Shown in pieces: positions 1-7,967 of a stretch of DNA of 64,000 bases. Below the pieces are notes generated by a model. The model did no database searches. It was not told the DNA's origin and saw only the letters and a program-made list of their open reading frames with translations. The stretch's first letter is position 1. Each line of letters starts with the position of its first letter. The stretch is from Trujillonella endophytica (lineage in GTDB: Bacteria > Actinomycetota > Actinomycetes > Mycobacteriales > Geodermatophilaceae): contig NZ_JABGCI010000007.1 in NCBI RefSeq assembly GCF_019799905.1, forward strand, positions 140,885 through 204,884, in the 5' to 3' direction. Made by a program: the position numbers and the translations under genes.

Positions 1-486
1 CGCGCGCAGCAGGGAGCAGGTGAGGGCGCCGGAGCCCGCACCGGCCTCGAGCACCCGCATGCCCGGGCCGACGTCACCGAAGCCGACGATCTGCGCGGCG
101 TCCTTGGGGTAGATCACCTGGGCGCCGCGCGGCATGGAGAGCACGAAGTCGGCCAGCAGCGGGCGCAGGGCCAGGTAGCCGGTGTTCGCGGTGGAGTGGA
201 CGACCGATCCCTCGGGAGAGCCGATCAGGTGGTCGTGCTCGATCGCGCCGCGGTGGGTGTGGAACTGCTTGCCCGCCTCGAGGACGACGGTGTGGTGCCG
301 GCCCTTGGGGTCGGTGAGCTGGACGCGGTCGCCGACCTCGAACGCCCCGGGCACGGTCGGAGGACCCTCCTGCCCCTCACCACCCCCGAGCCCTGCGGGA
401 GGGACGTCGCGGGGAGCCGTACCGGGCTCGGCCTCGGGGACGGGGTCCGGCACGGCGTCGAGGGGCTCTTCCTGCTGCGGGTCCAC
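1..486 (-). CDS. trmI: tRNA (adenine-58-N1)-methyltransferase TrmI, 3' end missing
   Basis: The reverse strand reads into the window edge, so the C-terminal part is missing. It would methylate N1 of A58 in the tRNA T-loop using S-adenosylmethionine. The visible part has the family's N-terminal beta-barrel segment (GDRVQLTDPKGRHHTV, then FHTHRGAIEHDHLIG and GSVVHSTANTGYLALRP). It continues into Rossmann motif I (MRVLEAGAGSGALTCSLL). I chose the GTG at 486. The frame stays open to an ATG at 588, and a GTG at 354 would remove a low-complexity Pro/Glu-rich leader, so the start is uncertain. It diverges from the RecB-type nuclease gene at 587. Family assignment is firm; the start is not. Confidence 0.85.
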   Translation of the reverse strand, partial: MDPQQEEPLDAVPDPVPEAEPGTAPRDVPPAGLGGGEGQEGPPTVPGAFEVGDRVQLTDPKGRHHTVVLEAGKQFHTHRGAIEHDHLIGSPEGSVVHSTANTGYLALRPLLADFVLSMPRGAQVIYPKDAAQIVGFGDVGPGMRVLEAGAGSGALTCSLLRA

Positions 487-586
487 GGGCGACGAGCGTA
501 CGGAGCGGCCCGACCGGGGTGCGGAGTCGGCACGGGCCCGGCGCGGGCACTCGGAACTGTCGGTGGGCCGACCTAGCCTCGTCCCC

Positions 587-1534
587 ATGACGGCGCTCCA
601 CCCCGACCCGGTCTCCCCCGCCTCCCTCGAGGCGCCGGTCCGTGACGTGCCCGGTGGCCCCGACGAGCCGCCCGCCACGGCACCCCGTCGCCCCTCGCTG
701 TCGCCCAGCCGCGCGGCCGACTTCAAGACCTGCCCGCTGCTCTACCGCTTCCGCACCATCGACCGCCTGCCCGAGCGCAAGAGCCTGGCCGCCGTGCGCG
801 GCACGCTGGTGCACAGCATCCTCGAGAAGCTCTACGACCTGCCCGCCCGCGAGCGGACGCCCGAGGCCGCCCAGCAGCTCCTGACGCCGGCCTGGGAGGA
901 GCTCTCGGCCGACCCGGCGATCACCGAGCTGTTCGAGGCCGCGGAGTCCGGCGAGCAGGCCCCGTCGCTGGAGCAGTGGCTCGCCTCGGCCGGGAAGCTC
1001 GTCGAGTCCTACTTCACGCTGGAGGACCCGACCCGCATCCAGCCGGAGGGGCGCGAGCAGCTGGTCGAGGTGACCCTGCCCGACGGGCTGCTGCTGCGCG
1101 GATTCGTCGACCGGCTCGACGTCGCGCCGAGCGGGGCGTTGCGGGTCGTCGACTACAAGACCGGCTCCATGCCGCGCGAGGCGTTCGAGGCCAAGGCGCT
1201 GTTCCAGATGAAGTTCTACGCCCTGGTGCTGTGGCGCACCCGGGGCGTCGTCGCCAGCCAGCTCAAGCTGCTCTACCTCGCCGGGGGCGACGCGCTGACC
1301 TACGCCCCCGACGAGGGCGAGCTGGTCCGCTTCGAGCGCACCCTGCGGGCGATCTGGTCGGCGATCGAGCGGGCGGTGGCCACGCAGGACTTCCGGCCCA
1401 ACCGCACCCGGCTCTGCGACTGGTGCGACCACCAGGCCCTGTGCCCCTCGTTCGGTGGCACTCCCCCGCCGTTCCCGGCCGAGGCCGCAGCCGCGGCCGG
1501 CTGGGCCACCCTGCCCGTGGTCGAGCGCGACTGA
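587..1534 (+). CDS. RecB-family PD-(D/E)XK exonuclease with probable Fe-S cluster
   Basis: The product is 315 residues, read from the ATG at 587. The N-terminus has SLSPSRAADFKTCPLLYRFR (Cys about 49). The nuclease core includes GFVDRLDV and VVDYKTG near residue 190, giving the Asp and Lys of the active site. The C-terminus has RLCDWCDHQALCPSF with three cysteines. One N-terminal plus three C-terminal cysteines is the pattern of the AddB/Cas4-type iron-sulfur staple, so a 4Fe-4S cluster is likely. A DNA repair or processing role is expected from the family, but no partner helicase is next to it. It diverges from trmI, an arrangement I recall from other actinobacteria. Upstream in-frame extension to 182 is an artefact of high GC. 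Confidence 0.85.
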   Translation: MTALHPDPVSPASLEAPVRDVPGGPDEPPATAPRRPSLSPSRAADFKTCPLLYRFRTIDRLPERKSLAAVRGTLVHSILEKLYDLPARERTPEAAQQLLTPAWEELSADPAITELFEAAESGEQAPSLEQWLASAGKLVESYFTLEDPTRIQPEGREQLVEVTLPDGLLLRGFVDRLDVAPSGALRVVDYKTGSMPREAFEAKALFQMKFYALVLWRTRGVVASQLKLLYLAGGDALTYAPDEGELVRFERTLRAIWSAIERAVATQDFRPNRTRLCDWCDHQALCPSFGGTPPPFPAEAAAAAGWATLPVVERD

Positions 1535-1540
1535 CGCCCG

Positions 1541-1600
1541 GGTTCGACCAGACCGGTCCGAACAGGCCGGCCCGAACAGGCCGGCCCGAACAGACCGGTT
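1541..1600. repeat. short tandem and inverted repeats between convergent genes
   Basis: Between the nuclease gene and the convergent PEP-mutase-like gene there are about four imperfect copies of a 14-base unit of the form CCGGYCCGAACAGR. GTTCG/CGAAC arms could pair across them. A bidirectional terminator is possible, but no T tract follows. Confidence 0.5.
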
Positions 1601-1612
1601 CGAGCTCCCCGC

Positions 1613-2440
1613 TCAGTCGCCCGGCACGGGCGCCGCGCCGGGGCCCGTGAGGGACCGGCCGGCCCAGTGGTGCTCCCGCGTGCGGGCGTCGACCGTGCCG
1701 TAGGCCGTGGGCGACCGGGCCGGCCGCCCCGCGAGCAGCTGCCGGGCGACGGTCACGGCCTCGTCCAGCGCCGCCCGGAACAGCAGCGACCCCGTGCTGA
1801 CCCGGCGCACCCCGAGCTCGGCCAGCCGCGGCAGGGTGTGCTCCGCCGTGGCGAGCACGTTCACCGGCACCGGGACGGCGGAGGTGACGGCCGCGATCTG
1901 CTGCTCGGTGAGGCGCCCGGGGACGAAGACGCCGTCGGCGCCGCTGTCGGCGTACCGCGCCGCGCGCGCCACGGTCGCCTCCGTGCCGGCCTGCTCCCCC
2001 AGCCAGACGGTGTCCACCCGCGCGTTGACGAAGACGTCCGGGCAGCGACGCTTGCCCACCGCCACCTTGGCCGCGTGCACGGCCGGGTCCACCAGGCGGC
2101 GCCCGGTGCTGTCCTCCAGGTTCACCCCGGCCACGGGCAGCCGGGCGACCAGGTCCGCGACGGCCGAGGGGTCGTCCGAGAAGCCGTCCTCCAGGTCGAC
2201 GGTGACCGGCACCGGCAGGGCCGCGAGCAGGTGCGCCAACCGCACGGTCTCGTCGCGGACCTCCCGGGTGGCGTCCGGCCGGCCGGCGGCCGCCGCCAGC
2301 CCCAGGCTGGTCGTGCCGACCGCGGGGAACCCGGCCGCGACCAGGGCGAGCGCGGAGGCCACGTCCCACGCGTTCGGCAGGAGCAGGGGGTCGGGGCCGG
2401 CGTGCAGCGCCCGGAAAGCGGCGGCGTGCCGACCGGTCAC
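1613..2440 (-). CDS. isocitrate lyase / phosphoenolpyruvate mutase family protein
   Basis: This 275-residue TIM-barrel protein belongs to the family of C-C or P-C bond lyases acting on 2-methylisocitrate, oxaloacetate or phosphonopyruvate. It carries LLLPNAWDVASALALVAAGF and GFPAVGTTSLGLAAAAG at the N-terminus. The metal-binding VDLEDGFSDDP and GVNLEDSTGRR segments follow, then KRRCPDVFVNARVDT. Length is normal for the short PEP-mutase-like subfamily. The substrate cannot be told. The start overlaps by 4 bases the stop of the upstream P450-like gene, so the two are probably translated together. Confidence 0.8.
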   Translation of the reverse strand: MTGRHAAAFRALHAGPDPLLLPNAWDVASALALVAAGFPAVGTTSLGLAAAAGRPDATREVRDETVRLAHLLAALPVPVTVDLEDGFSDDPSAVADLVARLPVAGVNLEDSTGRRLVDPAVHAAKVAVGKRRCPDVFVNARVDTVWLGEQAGTEATVARAARYADSGADGVFVPGRLTEQQIAAVTSAVPVPVNVLATAEHTLPRLAELGVRRVSTGSLLFRAALDEAVTVARQLLAGRPARSPTAYGTVDARTREHHWAGRSLTGPGAAPVPGD

Positions 2441-3006
2441 GGCGCCAGCACCTCGGTGAGCGCCCGCCCGGGGCAGGCGTGGCGGCCGCGGCCGAACGGC
2501 GCCCCGGTGAGGTCGACCTCGACGGTCCGCCCGCTCGGCGCCACCCGCCGCGTCGTCGGGACCGGCGGGCCGGTCGCGCCGTCCCGCCGCGCGGTCGCCA
2601 GCGCGCCCAGCGCGCCGTGCGCCTGCACGAGGACGCAGATGCGGGCGGCGGTCTCCTCGTCACGCCGGCCGCAGCGCGCGACCAGCCGGTCCGCGGCGGC
2701 ATCGGCGTCCGCGCTCTGCGGGGCGTGCGGCTGGTACGCCGCGGCCACCAGCGCGACGTCGGGCGCGCAGCGCGCCGGCAGGCCGAGCGCGCGGAGCAGC
2801 ACGGCGGTCGGCTCCCCGCCCGTCGCGGGCCCGACCTCAAGCCCCGCCAGCAGCGCGTCGACCAGGGCCCGCCGCCGGGCGTGGGGGGGTCCGTCGCAGA
2901 AGCGCGGCACGGAGGCGCGCAGCCAGGCGAGCCCGCCGGCGCCGTGCGGAACGGCAGGGACGAGGTATCGCTCGTCCTCCAGGACGTCGGAGCCGAGGAG
3001 ATCCAC
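2437..3006 (-). CDS. small protein with a C-terminal P450-type heme-ligand motif
   Basis: The gene encodes 189 residues, starting at the GTG at 3006 (VDLLGSDVLEDERY). The C-terminus is APFGRGRHACPGRALTEVLAP, which matches the cytochrome P450 cysteine loop F-G-x-G-x-H-x-C-x-G. A bacterial P450 has about 400 residues. Here the substrate-recognition half, an I-helix oxygen-binding motif and an ExxR motif are not evident. The middle is alpha-helical and Ala/Arg-rich. It overlaps the following PEP-mutase-like gene by 4 bases and faces an ArsR regulator across a GGGCY repeat. It could be a degenerate P450 that keeps heme binding, or an unrelated small hemoprotein. The motif is seen; function is unknown. 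Confidence 0.6.
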   Translation of the reverse strand: MDLLGSDVLEDERYLVPAVPHGAGGLAWLRASVPRFCDGPPHARRRALVDALLAGLEVGPATGGEPTAVLLRALGLPARCAPDVALVAAAYQPHAPQSADADAAADRLVARCGRRDEETAARICVLVQAHGALGALATARRDGATGPPVPTTRRVAPSGRTVEVDLTGAPFGRGRHACPGRALTEVLAP

Positions 3007-3064
3007 GCCTCGAGCCTGCCCGGGGAACGGTTCGCCGGGGGCCGAACCGTTGCCGGGCCGGCTC

Positions 3065-3119
3065 GGGCTGGGCTGGGCCGGGCCGGGCCGGGCTGGGCTG
3101 GGCCGGGCTGGGCTGGGCT
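3065..3119. repeat. GGGCY pentanucleotide tandem repeat (11 units)
   Basis: Eleven uninterrupted GGGCT or GGGCC units lie between the divergent P450-like gene and the ArsR gene. The tract ends 16 bases before the ArsR ATG, just ahead of a GACGAGG ribosome-binding sequence. On the plus strand it gives runs of three G spaced by two bases, a G-quadruplex-capable pattern. Confidence 0.85.
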
Positions 3120-3135
3120 GGACGAGGATGCCGGC

Positions 3136-3849
3136 ATGCCCGTGACCGCCGAGTCGCTCGCCCGCTTCGCCGGCCTGCTCGCCGAACCCAGCCGGGCGGC
3201 GATGTGCCTGGCCCTGCTCGACGGGCGCGCCTGGACCGCGGGCGAGCTGACCCGGCACGCCGGGGTCGCTCGCGCGACCGCCAGCGCCCACCTGAGCGCC
3301 CTCGTCGCCGCCGGGGTGCTGACCGAGCGGCGGCAGGGGCGTTCCCGCTACCTCAGCCTGGCCGGTCCCGACGTCGCCACGGTCCTCGAGGAGCTCGGGG
3401 CGGTCGCCGGCGAGCGGGCCCGCCCCACGTCGCTGCGGACGGCGCGGGCCGGCGCCCGGCCGGCGGCGGCCCGCACCTGCTACGACCACCTCGCCGGGGA
3501 ACTGGGCGTCGCGGTGTTCGGCGCGCTCGTGGACCGGGGCCTGCTGACCGACGCGGCGGGCCCGGGCGTGACGGACGCCGGACGGGCCTGGTTCGCCGAG
3601 GTCTGCCCCGGATGCCTCGGCGCGGCCTCCCGGCGCCCCCTCGTCCGGGCGTGCCTGGACTGGACCGAACGCCGCTCCCACCTGGGCGGCCGCCTCGGTG
3701 CCGCGCTCCTCGGCCGCGCCGTGACCTCGGCCTGCCTGGCACCGGTCCCCGGCCTCGAGCGGGCGTTGACCGTGACCGACCGCGGCCGCGAGGCGTTCGC
3801 CGACCTCCTGGGTCCGTGTCCGTCCCCGTGCGAGGCTGCACGACCGTGA
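3136..3849 (+). CDS. ArsR-family winged-helix transcriptional regulator
   Basis: This 237-residue protein has a clear N-terminal winged helix (residues about 5-75): LAEPSRAAMCLALLDGRAWT, then the recognition helix GVARATASAHLSALVAAGVL and wing ERRQGRSRYLSL. The C-terminal half is an accessory domain with a CPGC pair (EVCPGCLGAASRR) and further cysteines. This architecture is seen in longer ArsR-like proteins with an effector domain. The start is the ATG at 3136, behind GACGAGG. The 3' end overlaps the GTG of the next gene by 4 bases. It probably controls its own operon and the divergent P450-like/PEP-mutase-like pair. The effector is unknown. Confidence 0.8.
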   Translation: MPVTAESLARFAGLLAEPSRAAMCLALLDGRAWTAGELTRHAGVARATASAHLSALVAAGVLTERRQGRSRYLSLAGPDVATVLEELGAVAGERARPTSLRTARAGARPAAARTCYDHLAGELGVAVFGALVDRGLLTDAAGPGVTDAGRAWFAEVCPGCLGAASRRPLVRACLDWTERRSHLGGRLGAALLGRAVTSACLAPVPGLERALTVTDRGREAFADLLGPCPSPCEAARP

Positions 3850-4634
3850 GCCTGGACCACGAGCGGCTGACCGCTGTCCTCACCGACCAGACCGAGCTCC
3901 TCCGCGACGTCGTCCGGCAGGCCGACCCCGCCACCCCGGTCCCCACCTGTCCGGGCTGGACCATCGGCGCGCTCGTCCGGCACCTGGCCGGCGGGCAGCG
4001 CTGGGCCGCCGACCTCGTGGCCACCCGCGCGCCGGAGCCCCCGGACGACCGCTCCTTCCGCGACGTCGTCCGGGACGCCGAGCAGACCCCCGCCGAGCTG
4101 GACGTCCAGCTGACCGCGGGTTCCGCGGCCCTGGCCGCGGCGCTCCGGGAGGCCGGCCCCGACGCGCCGCTCTGGACGCCGCTCGGGCCCGGCGGCGCCG
4201 GCTTCTTCGCCCGCCGCTTCGCGCACGAGACCGTCGTGCACCGGGCCGACGCCACGCTCGCGGCCGGCCTGCCGTACGAGCTCGACCCCGAGGTCGCGGT
4301 CGACGCGCTGGACGAGTGGCTGGAGCTCGCCTCGCTGCCGCAGATGCTCGAGCTCTTCCCGGAGCGGCGCGCGCTGCTGGGGCCGGGCCGCACCGTCCAC
4401 CTGCACGCCACCGACACCCCCGCCGGGCTCGACGCCGAGTGGGTGGTCGACCTGACCGGCGCCGTCCCCACGTGGCGCCGGGCGCACGAGAAGTCCGCCG
4501 TCGCGGTCCGCGCTCCGCTGACGGATCTGCTGCTGGTCGTCTACGGGCGGCGACGCGTCGAGGACGCCGGCGCCGAGGTCTTCGGCGACCGCGACCTGCT
4601 CGACAGCTGGCTGGTGGGCAACCCCTTCGGCTGA
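3846..4634 (+). CDS. maleylpyruvate isomerase family mycothiol-dependent enzyme (DinB-like)
   Basis: The product is 262 residues from the GTG at 3846, overlapping the ArsR stop (GTGA). The N-terminal DinB-like helical bundle has VPTCPGWTIGALVRHLAGGQ with a histidine typical of metal binding. A second cluster is FARRFAHETVVHRADA (His about 122 and 126). These positions match the zinc site of mycothiol-dependent maleylpyruvate isomerases. The C-terminal part (about 175-255) resembles the MDMPI C-terminal domain. Mycothiol use is inferred from the family and agrees with mshC in this window. The actual substrate is unknown. Translational coupling suggests that ArsR senses or controls its pathway. 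Confidence 0.8.
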   Translation: MSLDHERLTAVLTDQTELLRDVVRQADPATPVPTCPGWTIGALVRHLAGGQRWAADLVATRAPEPPDDRSFRDVVRDAEQTPAELDVQLTAGSAALAAALREAGPDAPLWTPLGPGGAGFFARRFAHETVVHRADATLAAGLPYELDPEVAVDALDEWLELASLPQMLELFPERRALLGPGRTVHLHATDTPAGLDAEWVVDLTGAVPTWRRAHEKSAVAVRAPLTDLLLVVYGRRRVEDAGAEVFGDRDLLDSWLVGNPFG

Positions 4635-4676
4635 GCGCCCGGCTCCCCCGGGTGCCGGGGTGACAGGATCACGCCC

Positions 4677-5213
4677 ATGAGCGAGCAGCCGACCGACGGG
4701 ACGACCGGGGAGATCCCGTTCGGGCTGCTGTGGGGCATCAAGCGGTCCTTCATCGCCTACGTGCGCCGCATGCCCGACGGTCAGGGCTCCATCCACGACG
4801 GCGCCCTCCCGCTCGGCGAGGACACCATCCTGTTCCCCGCCCTGGAGACCGCCGCCGACGGCGCGACCCCGGGCGCCGGCGCCGACCCCGACCACGTCTG
4901 GGCCTTCCGCGGCGACGTCCGGTTCCGCGGGCACGCCGGGATGCTGTTCGTGCGGGTCGCCGCACCGCTGATCACGGTCCGCGGGGACCAGGCGGAGCTC
5001 TCCATCGAGGACCCCTACGCCCGGGCCGACGCCGACCGCGTCCCCCTGGTGACCCTGCGGGTGGAACCCGGACCCGCGCCCGAGGGCGGGCAGGTGTGGC
5101 TGGGCTCCGACGTCCGGCTCACCGAGGCCGGCTCGGCGCTGTTCAACGACGTCTACCAGCCGGGCGAGCCCTTCGAGCAGCTGAGCGTCTACCTGCCGCT
5201 GCCCGGCTCCTGA
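4677..5213 (+). CDS. stand-alone HtaA domain protein
   Basis: The protein has 178 residues and its first half shows the HtaA signature GLLWGIKRSFIAYVRRMPDG, followed by a stretch with conserved Trp, Phe and His (VWAFRGDVRFRGHAGML). In Corynebacterium, HtaA domains bind heme through a Tyr and a His on secreted or membrane-anchored proteins. Here there is one domain with no signal peptide and no membrane anchor, so the product looks cytoplasmic. A hemin transport gene is not nearby. Heme binding is inferred from the family only. The ATG at 4677 follows the maleylpyruvate-isomerase-like gene by 42 bases on the same strand. Confidence 0.7.
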   Translation: MSEQPTDGTTGEIPFGLLWGIKRSFIAYVRRMPDGQGSIHDGALPLGEDTILFPALETAADGATPGAGADPDHVWAFRGDVRFRGHAGMLFVRVAAPLITVRGDQAELSIEDPYARADADRVPLVTLRVEPGPAPEGGQVWLGSDVRLTEAGSALFNDVYQPGEPFEQLSVYLPLPGS

Positions 5214-5215
5214 CC

Positions 5216-5971
5216 TCAGCCGCAGCAGTCGGCCGCCGCGGGGCCCGAACCGGTCAGCAGGGCGGCCAGCTCCGCCGGGCTGAGGCCGGCGAGCGTCTCG
5301 CGCAGCACCAGGCCCGGCGCCGGCTCGATCGTCTGCATGGCCGGCACCCCGAGGACCGCGGCGCCCGCCGCGAGCCCCGCCGTCACCCCGACGACCGAGT
5401 CCTCGACGACCACGCAGCAGCGCACGTCCACCCCGAGCGCGGCCGCCGCCTGCAGGTAGGGCGCCGGATCGGGCTTGCGCGCCGGCACCTCGTCCCCGCA
5501 GACCGTCACGTCGAAGGGGTCCCGGCCCGGGAACGCCCGGCCCATCGACGCCAGGACGAGGTCGGCCAGCCGCCGCGACGTCGTCGTCACCAGCGCCGCC
5601 GGGATCCCCGCGGCATGCACCGCGGCGAGCAGCTCGCGCGCGCCCGGGCGCCAGTGCACGCCCGCGGCCATGAGCACGGCGACGCGGTCCTCGATCCAGC
5701 GGGCGTCGGCGAGCAGCCGGGGCTCGTCGGAGGGCAGTCCCAGGTCGGCGTAGAGGACGCCGAGCGCGGTGCGCATGCTCGTGCCCACCGTCGCCGCCCG
5801 CCCGGCGGCGCTGAGCTCGCCACCGAGGCGGGCGGCGAGGGACGACAGCGCCTCGCCCCAGTACTCCTCGGTCTCCACCAGCGTGCCGTCCATGTCGAAC
5901 AGCACCGCCTGCAGCTCGTTCCGGGCCGGCGCGGGCAGGGGGCTGATCTCGGGCGTACGCATCCCGACCAC
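5216..5971 (-). CDS. HAD-family hydrolase, subfamily IA phosphatase-like
   Basis: The 251-residue protein carries the HAD motifs in order: AVLFDMDGTLVETEEYW (motif I, near residue 25), VTTTSRR (motif II), ARKPDP with the conserved Lys, and CVVVEDSVVGV (motif III/IV). A helical cap lies between motifs I and II, as in beta-phosphoglucomutase-like phosphatases. The substrate is not predictable. The reading frame offers a GTG at 5971 and an ATG at 5962; either may be used. It ends three bases from the convergent HtaA gene and diverges from the CoA transferase gene at 6020. Confidence 0.85.
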   Translation of the reverse strand: MVGMRTPEISPLPAPARNELQAVLFDMDGTLVETEEYWGEALSSLAARLGGELSAAGRAATVGTSMRTALGVLYADLGLPSDEPRLLADARWIEDRVAVLMAAGVHWRPGARELLAAVHAAGIPAALVTTTSRRLADLVLASMGRAFPGRDPFDVTVCGDEVPARKPDPAPYLQAAAALGVDVRCCVVVEDSVVGVTAGLAAGAAVLGVPAMQTIEPAPGLVLRETLAGLSPAELAALLTGSGPAAADCCG

Positions 5972-6019
5972 GGTAGCTAGCGTCGGCGGCCGACCGGACC
6001 ACGACCGAGGAGCACCGCG

Positions 6020-7096
6020 ATGGACCTACCGGGACCGCTGGCCGGCCTCCGCGTGCTGGACGCCTCGACGCTGTACGCCGCACCGCTGCTGGGTGCGCTG
6101 CTGGCCGACCACGGCGCCGACGTCGTCCTGCTGGAGCCGCCCGGCGGGCACGCCTTCCGCTCCTCGGCCTTCTGGCCGCTGACCGCCCGCGGCAAGCGGT
6201 CCCTGGTGCTCGACCCGGACGCCCGGGCCGGTGGGCCGGTCCTGACCGCGCTGGTCGCCGCCGCGGACGTCGTCGTGGTCAACGAGCCGGCGCAGCGGCT
6301 GGCCGGGCGCGGGCTGGACCCGGCGGCGCTGCTGGCGGCCAACCCCGCGCTCGTCGTCGCGCACGTCAGCGGCTACGGGGCCGACGGCCCGTACGCCGAC
6401 CGGCCGGGCAACGGCACCCTGGCGGAGGCCTTCGCGGGGCTCACCCACGTCACCGGCGACCCCGCGGGACCGCCGGTGCTGCCCTCGGCCCTGCTGGGTG
6501 ACTCGGTCATGGCCTGGGCCGGCGCCTTCGGGGTGCTGGCGGCCCTGCACGCCGGCGGCGGGCGCGTCCTGGACGTCAACCCGGTCGACGCGGTGCTGCA
6601 CGTCTCCGGGACGGTCCTCACCGGCGTCGCCGAGGGGCGGCCGGCACCGGGCCGGCTCGGCAGCCGTCTGGCCGGCGCGACGCTGCGCGGGGTCTTCGCC
6701 ACCGCCGACGGCCGCTGGATCGCCACGAGCGTGTCCACCGAGCGGCAGCGCCGGGCGCTCGCCGGGCTGGCCGGCGCCCCCGACGCCTCCGGGCCGGCCC
6801 TGGAGGGCGCCGTCCGCGCCTGGGTGGGCCGGTCGGACCGGGACGACGTGCTGCGCGAGGCGGCCGCCGCGCGGCTGCCGGTCGCGGCGGTCAACGACGC
6901 CGACGACCTCGCCCGCGACCCCCACCTGCGGGCGCGCGGCGCCCTGCGCACGCTGCGGGCACCCGACGGGCGGCAGGTCACCGTGCCGGCCCCGGCGCCC
7001 CGGACCGTCGGGTCGCCCCCCGACCGGGGGACCGGCCGGCTGCCCGGGCCGGGCGAGCACACCGCCGAGGTCCTCGCGGAGTGGACCGCCGGCTGA
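6020..7096 (+). CDS. CaiB/BaiF family (type III) CoA transferase
   Basis: This 358-residue enzyme would move CoA between acids, or racemise a 2-methylacyl-CoA as AMACR does. The N-terminus GLRVLDASTLYAAPLLGALL and ADHGADVVLLEPPGG are typical. NGTLAEAFAGLTHVTGDPAG and LLGDSVMAWAGAFGVLAALH place the usual catalytic acidic residue region near residue 157. It is slightly short for the family (usually 360-400). An AAGGAG-type site is absent, but GAGGAGC precedes the ATG closely. It converges with the enoyl-CoA hydratase gene (two bases between them), so acyl-CoA metabolism is the local theme. Confidence 0.85.
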   Translation: MDLPGPLAGLRVLDASTLYAAPLLGALLADHGADVVLLEPPGGHAFRSSAFWPLTARGKRSLVLDPDARAGGPVLTALVAAADVVVVNEPAQRLAGRGLDPAALLAANPALVVAHVSGYGADGPYADRPGNGTLAEAFAGLTHVTGDPAGPPVLPSALLGDSVMAWAGAFGVLAALHAGGGRVLDVNPVDAVLHVSGTVLTGVAEGRPAPGRLGSRLAGATLRGVFATADGRWIATSVSTERQRRALAGLAGAPDASGPALEGAVRAWVGRSDRDDVLREAAAARLPVAAVNDADDLARDPHLRARGALRTLRAPDGRQVTVPAPAPRTVGSPPDRGTGRLPGPGEHTAEVLAEWTAG

Positions 7097-7098
7097 GC

Positions 7099-7866
7099 TC
7101 AGCCCCGGCGGCGGACCCGCTCGCGCAGCCGCTCGACGCCGGCCAGGTAGGCCGGCTGGCGCTGCGACCAGTCCTGCGCGACCTGCTCGACCTCGGCCGC
7201 CATCCGGCCGACGGACAGCGCCGGCCCCAGGCCGAGCGTGGCCTTGGTGCGGCGGAGCAGTTCCCGGTCCCGGCCGGCGACCCTCGCCGCGAGCCCTCCG
7301 ACGACCGCGCCGAGCTCGTCGTCGGCCACGCTCCGCCAGACCAGGCCGCAGTGCTGCGCCTCCTCGGCGGTCACCACGTCCCCGAAGAGGATCAGCGCGG
7401 CCGTCCCCTGCCGGCCGATCCGCTCCTGCATCCGCGTCAGGAAGCCTCCGCCGGGGTGGATGCCCACGTCCAGGAACCGGATGTCGAAGGTGACGCTGCG
7501 CGCGGCGACGACCGCGTCGCAGGCCAGCAGGAAGTTCACCCCGGCGCCGATGACCGGCGCGTGCACCGCGGCGACCACCGGGACCGGCAGCGACGCCAGC
7601 GCGGTGAAGCCGTCGTAGACGGCGGCCGGGTCACCCGAGGGCTCCAGCAGGGAGTCGACGTCCCCGCCGGCGGAGAAGACCGGCCCCTCGGCGCGCAGGA
7701 CGACGACGTGCACCGACCGATCGCGCCGCAGGTCGGCGCAGATCCGGGCCAGCTGCTGCACCAGCACGGGGTTGCAGCTGTTGCGGCGGCCGACGTCGAC
7801 CAGCGTCACCTCCGCGACCCGGTCGCGCACCGCCACCGTCACCGCGGTCCGGTCGTCAGCGGACAC
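7099..7866 (-). CDS. enoyl-CoA hydratase/isomerase family protein
   Basis: The product is a 255-residue crotonase-fold enzyme. VVVLRAEGPVFSAGGDVDSL holds the first oxyanion-hole segment. HAPVIGAGVNFLLACDAVVA holds the second. GIHPGGGFLTRMQERIG lies where catalytic acids are found. The position matching the second catalytic Glu of classical hydratases is not obvious here, so isomerase or another crotonase activity is possible. It diverges from the small gene at 7968 over a 101-base intergenic region containing a small AT-rich palindrome. Confidence 0.8.
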   Translation of the reverse strand: MSADDRTAVTVAVRDRVAEVTLVDVGRRNSCNPVLVQQLARICADLRRDRSVHVVVLRAEGPVFSAGGDVDSLLEPSGDPAAVYDGFTALASLPVPVVAAVHAPVIGAGVNFLLACDAVVAARSVTFDIRFLDVGIHPGGGFLTRMQERIGRQGTAALILFGDVVTAEEAQHCGLVWRSVADDELGAVVGGLAARVAGRDRELLRRTKATLGLGPALSVGRMAAEVEQVAQDWSQRQPAYLAGVERLRERVRRRG

Positions 7867-7902
7867 GGGGCCTCCTGTCCACGTCGCCGTCTGTGAGGCA
7901 CA

Positions 7903-7916
7903 ATCATAGCAATGAT
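7903..7916. promoter_or_regulatory. AT-rich palindrome in a divergent promoter region
   Basis: ATCATAGCAATGAT is an inverted repeat with five-base arms and a four-base centre. It lies in the 101-base gap between the divergent enoyl-CoA hydratase gene and the small gene before the acyl-CoA ligase. It is the only AT-rich patch nearby, so it marks a promoter or operator. No regulator is evident. Confidence 0.4.
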
Positions 7917-7967
7917 GGGATCACCGCCTCGTGCGTCGGATGGACGTCCCACGGGAGGAGGACCGCG

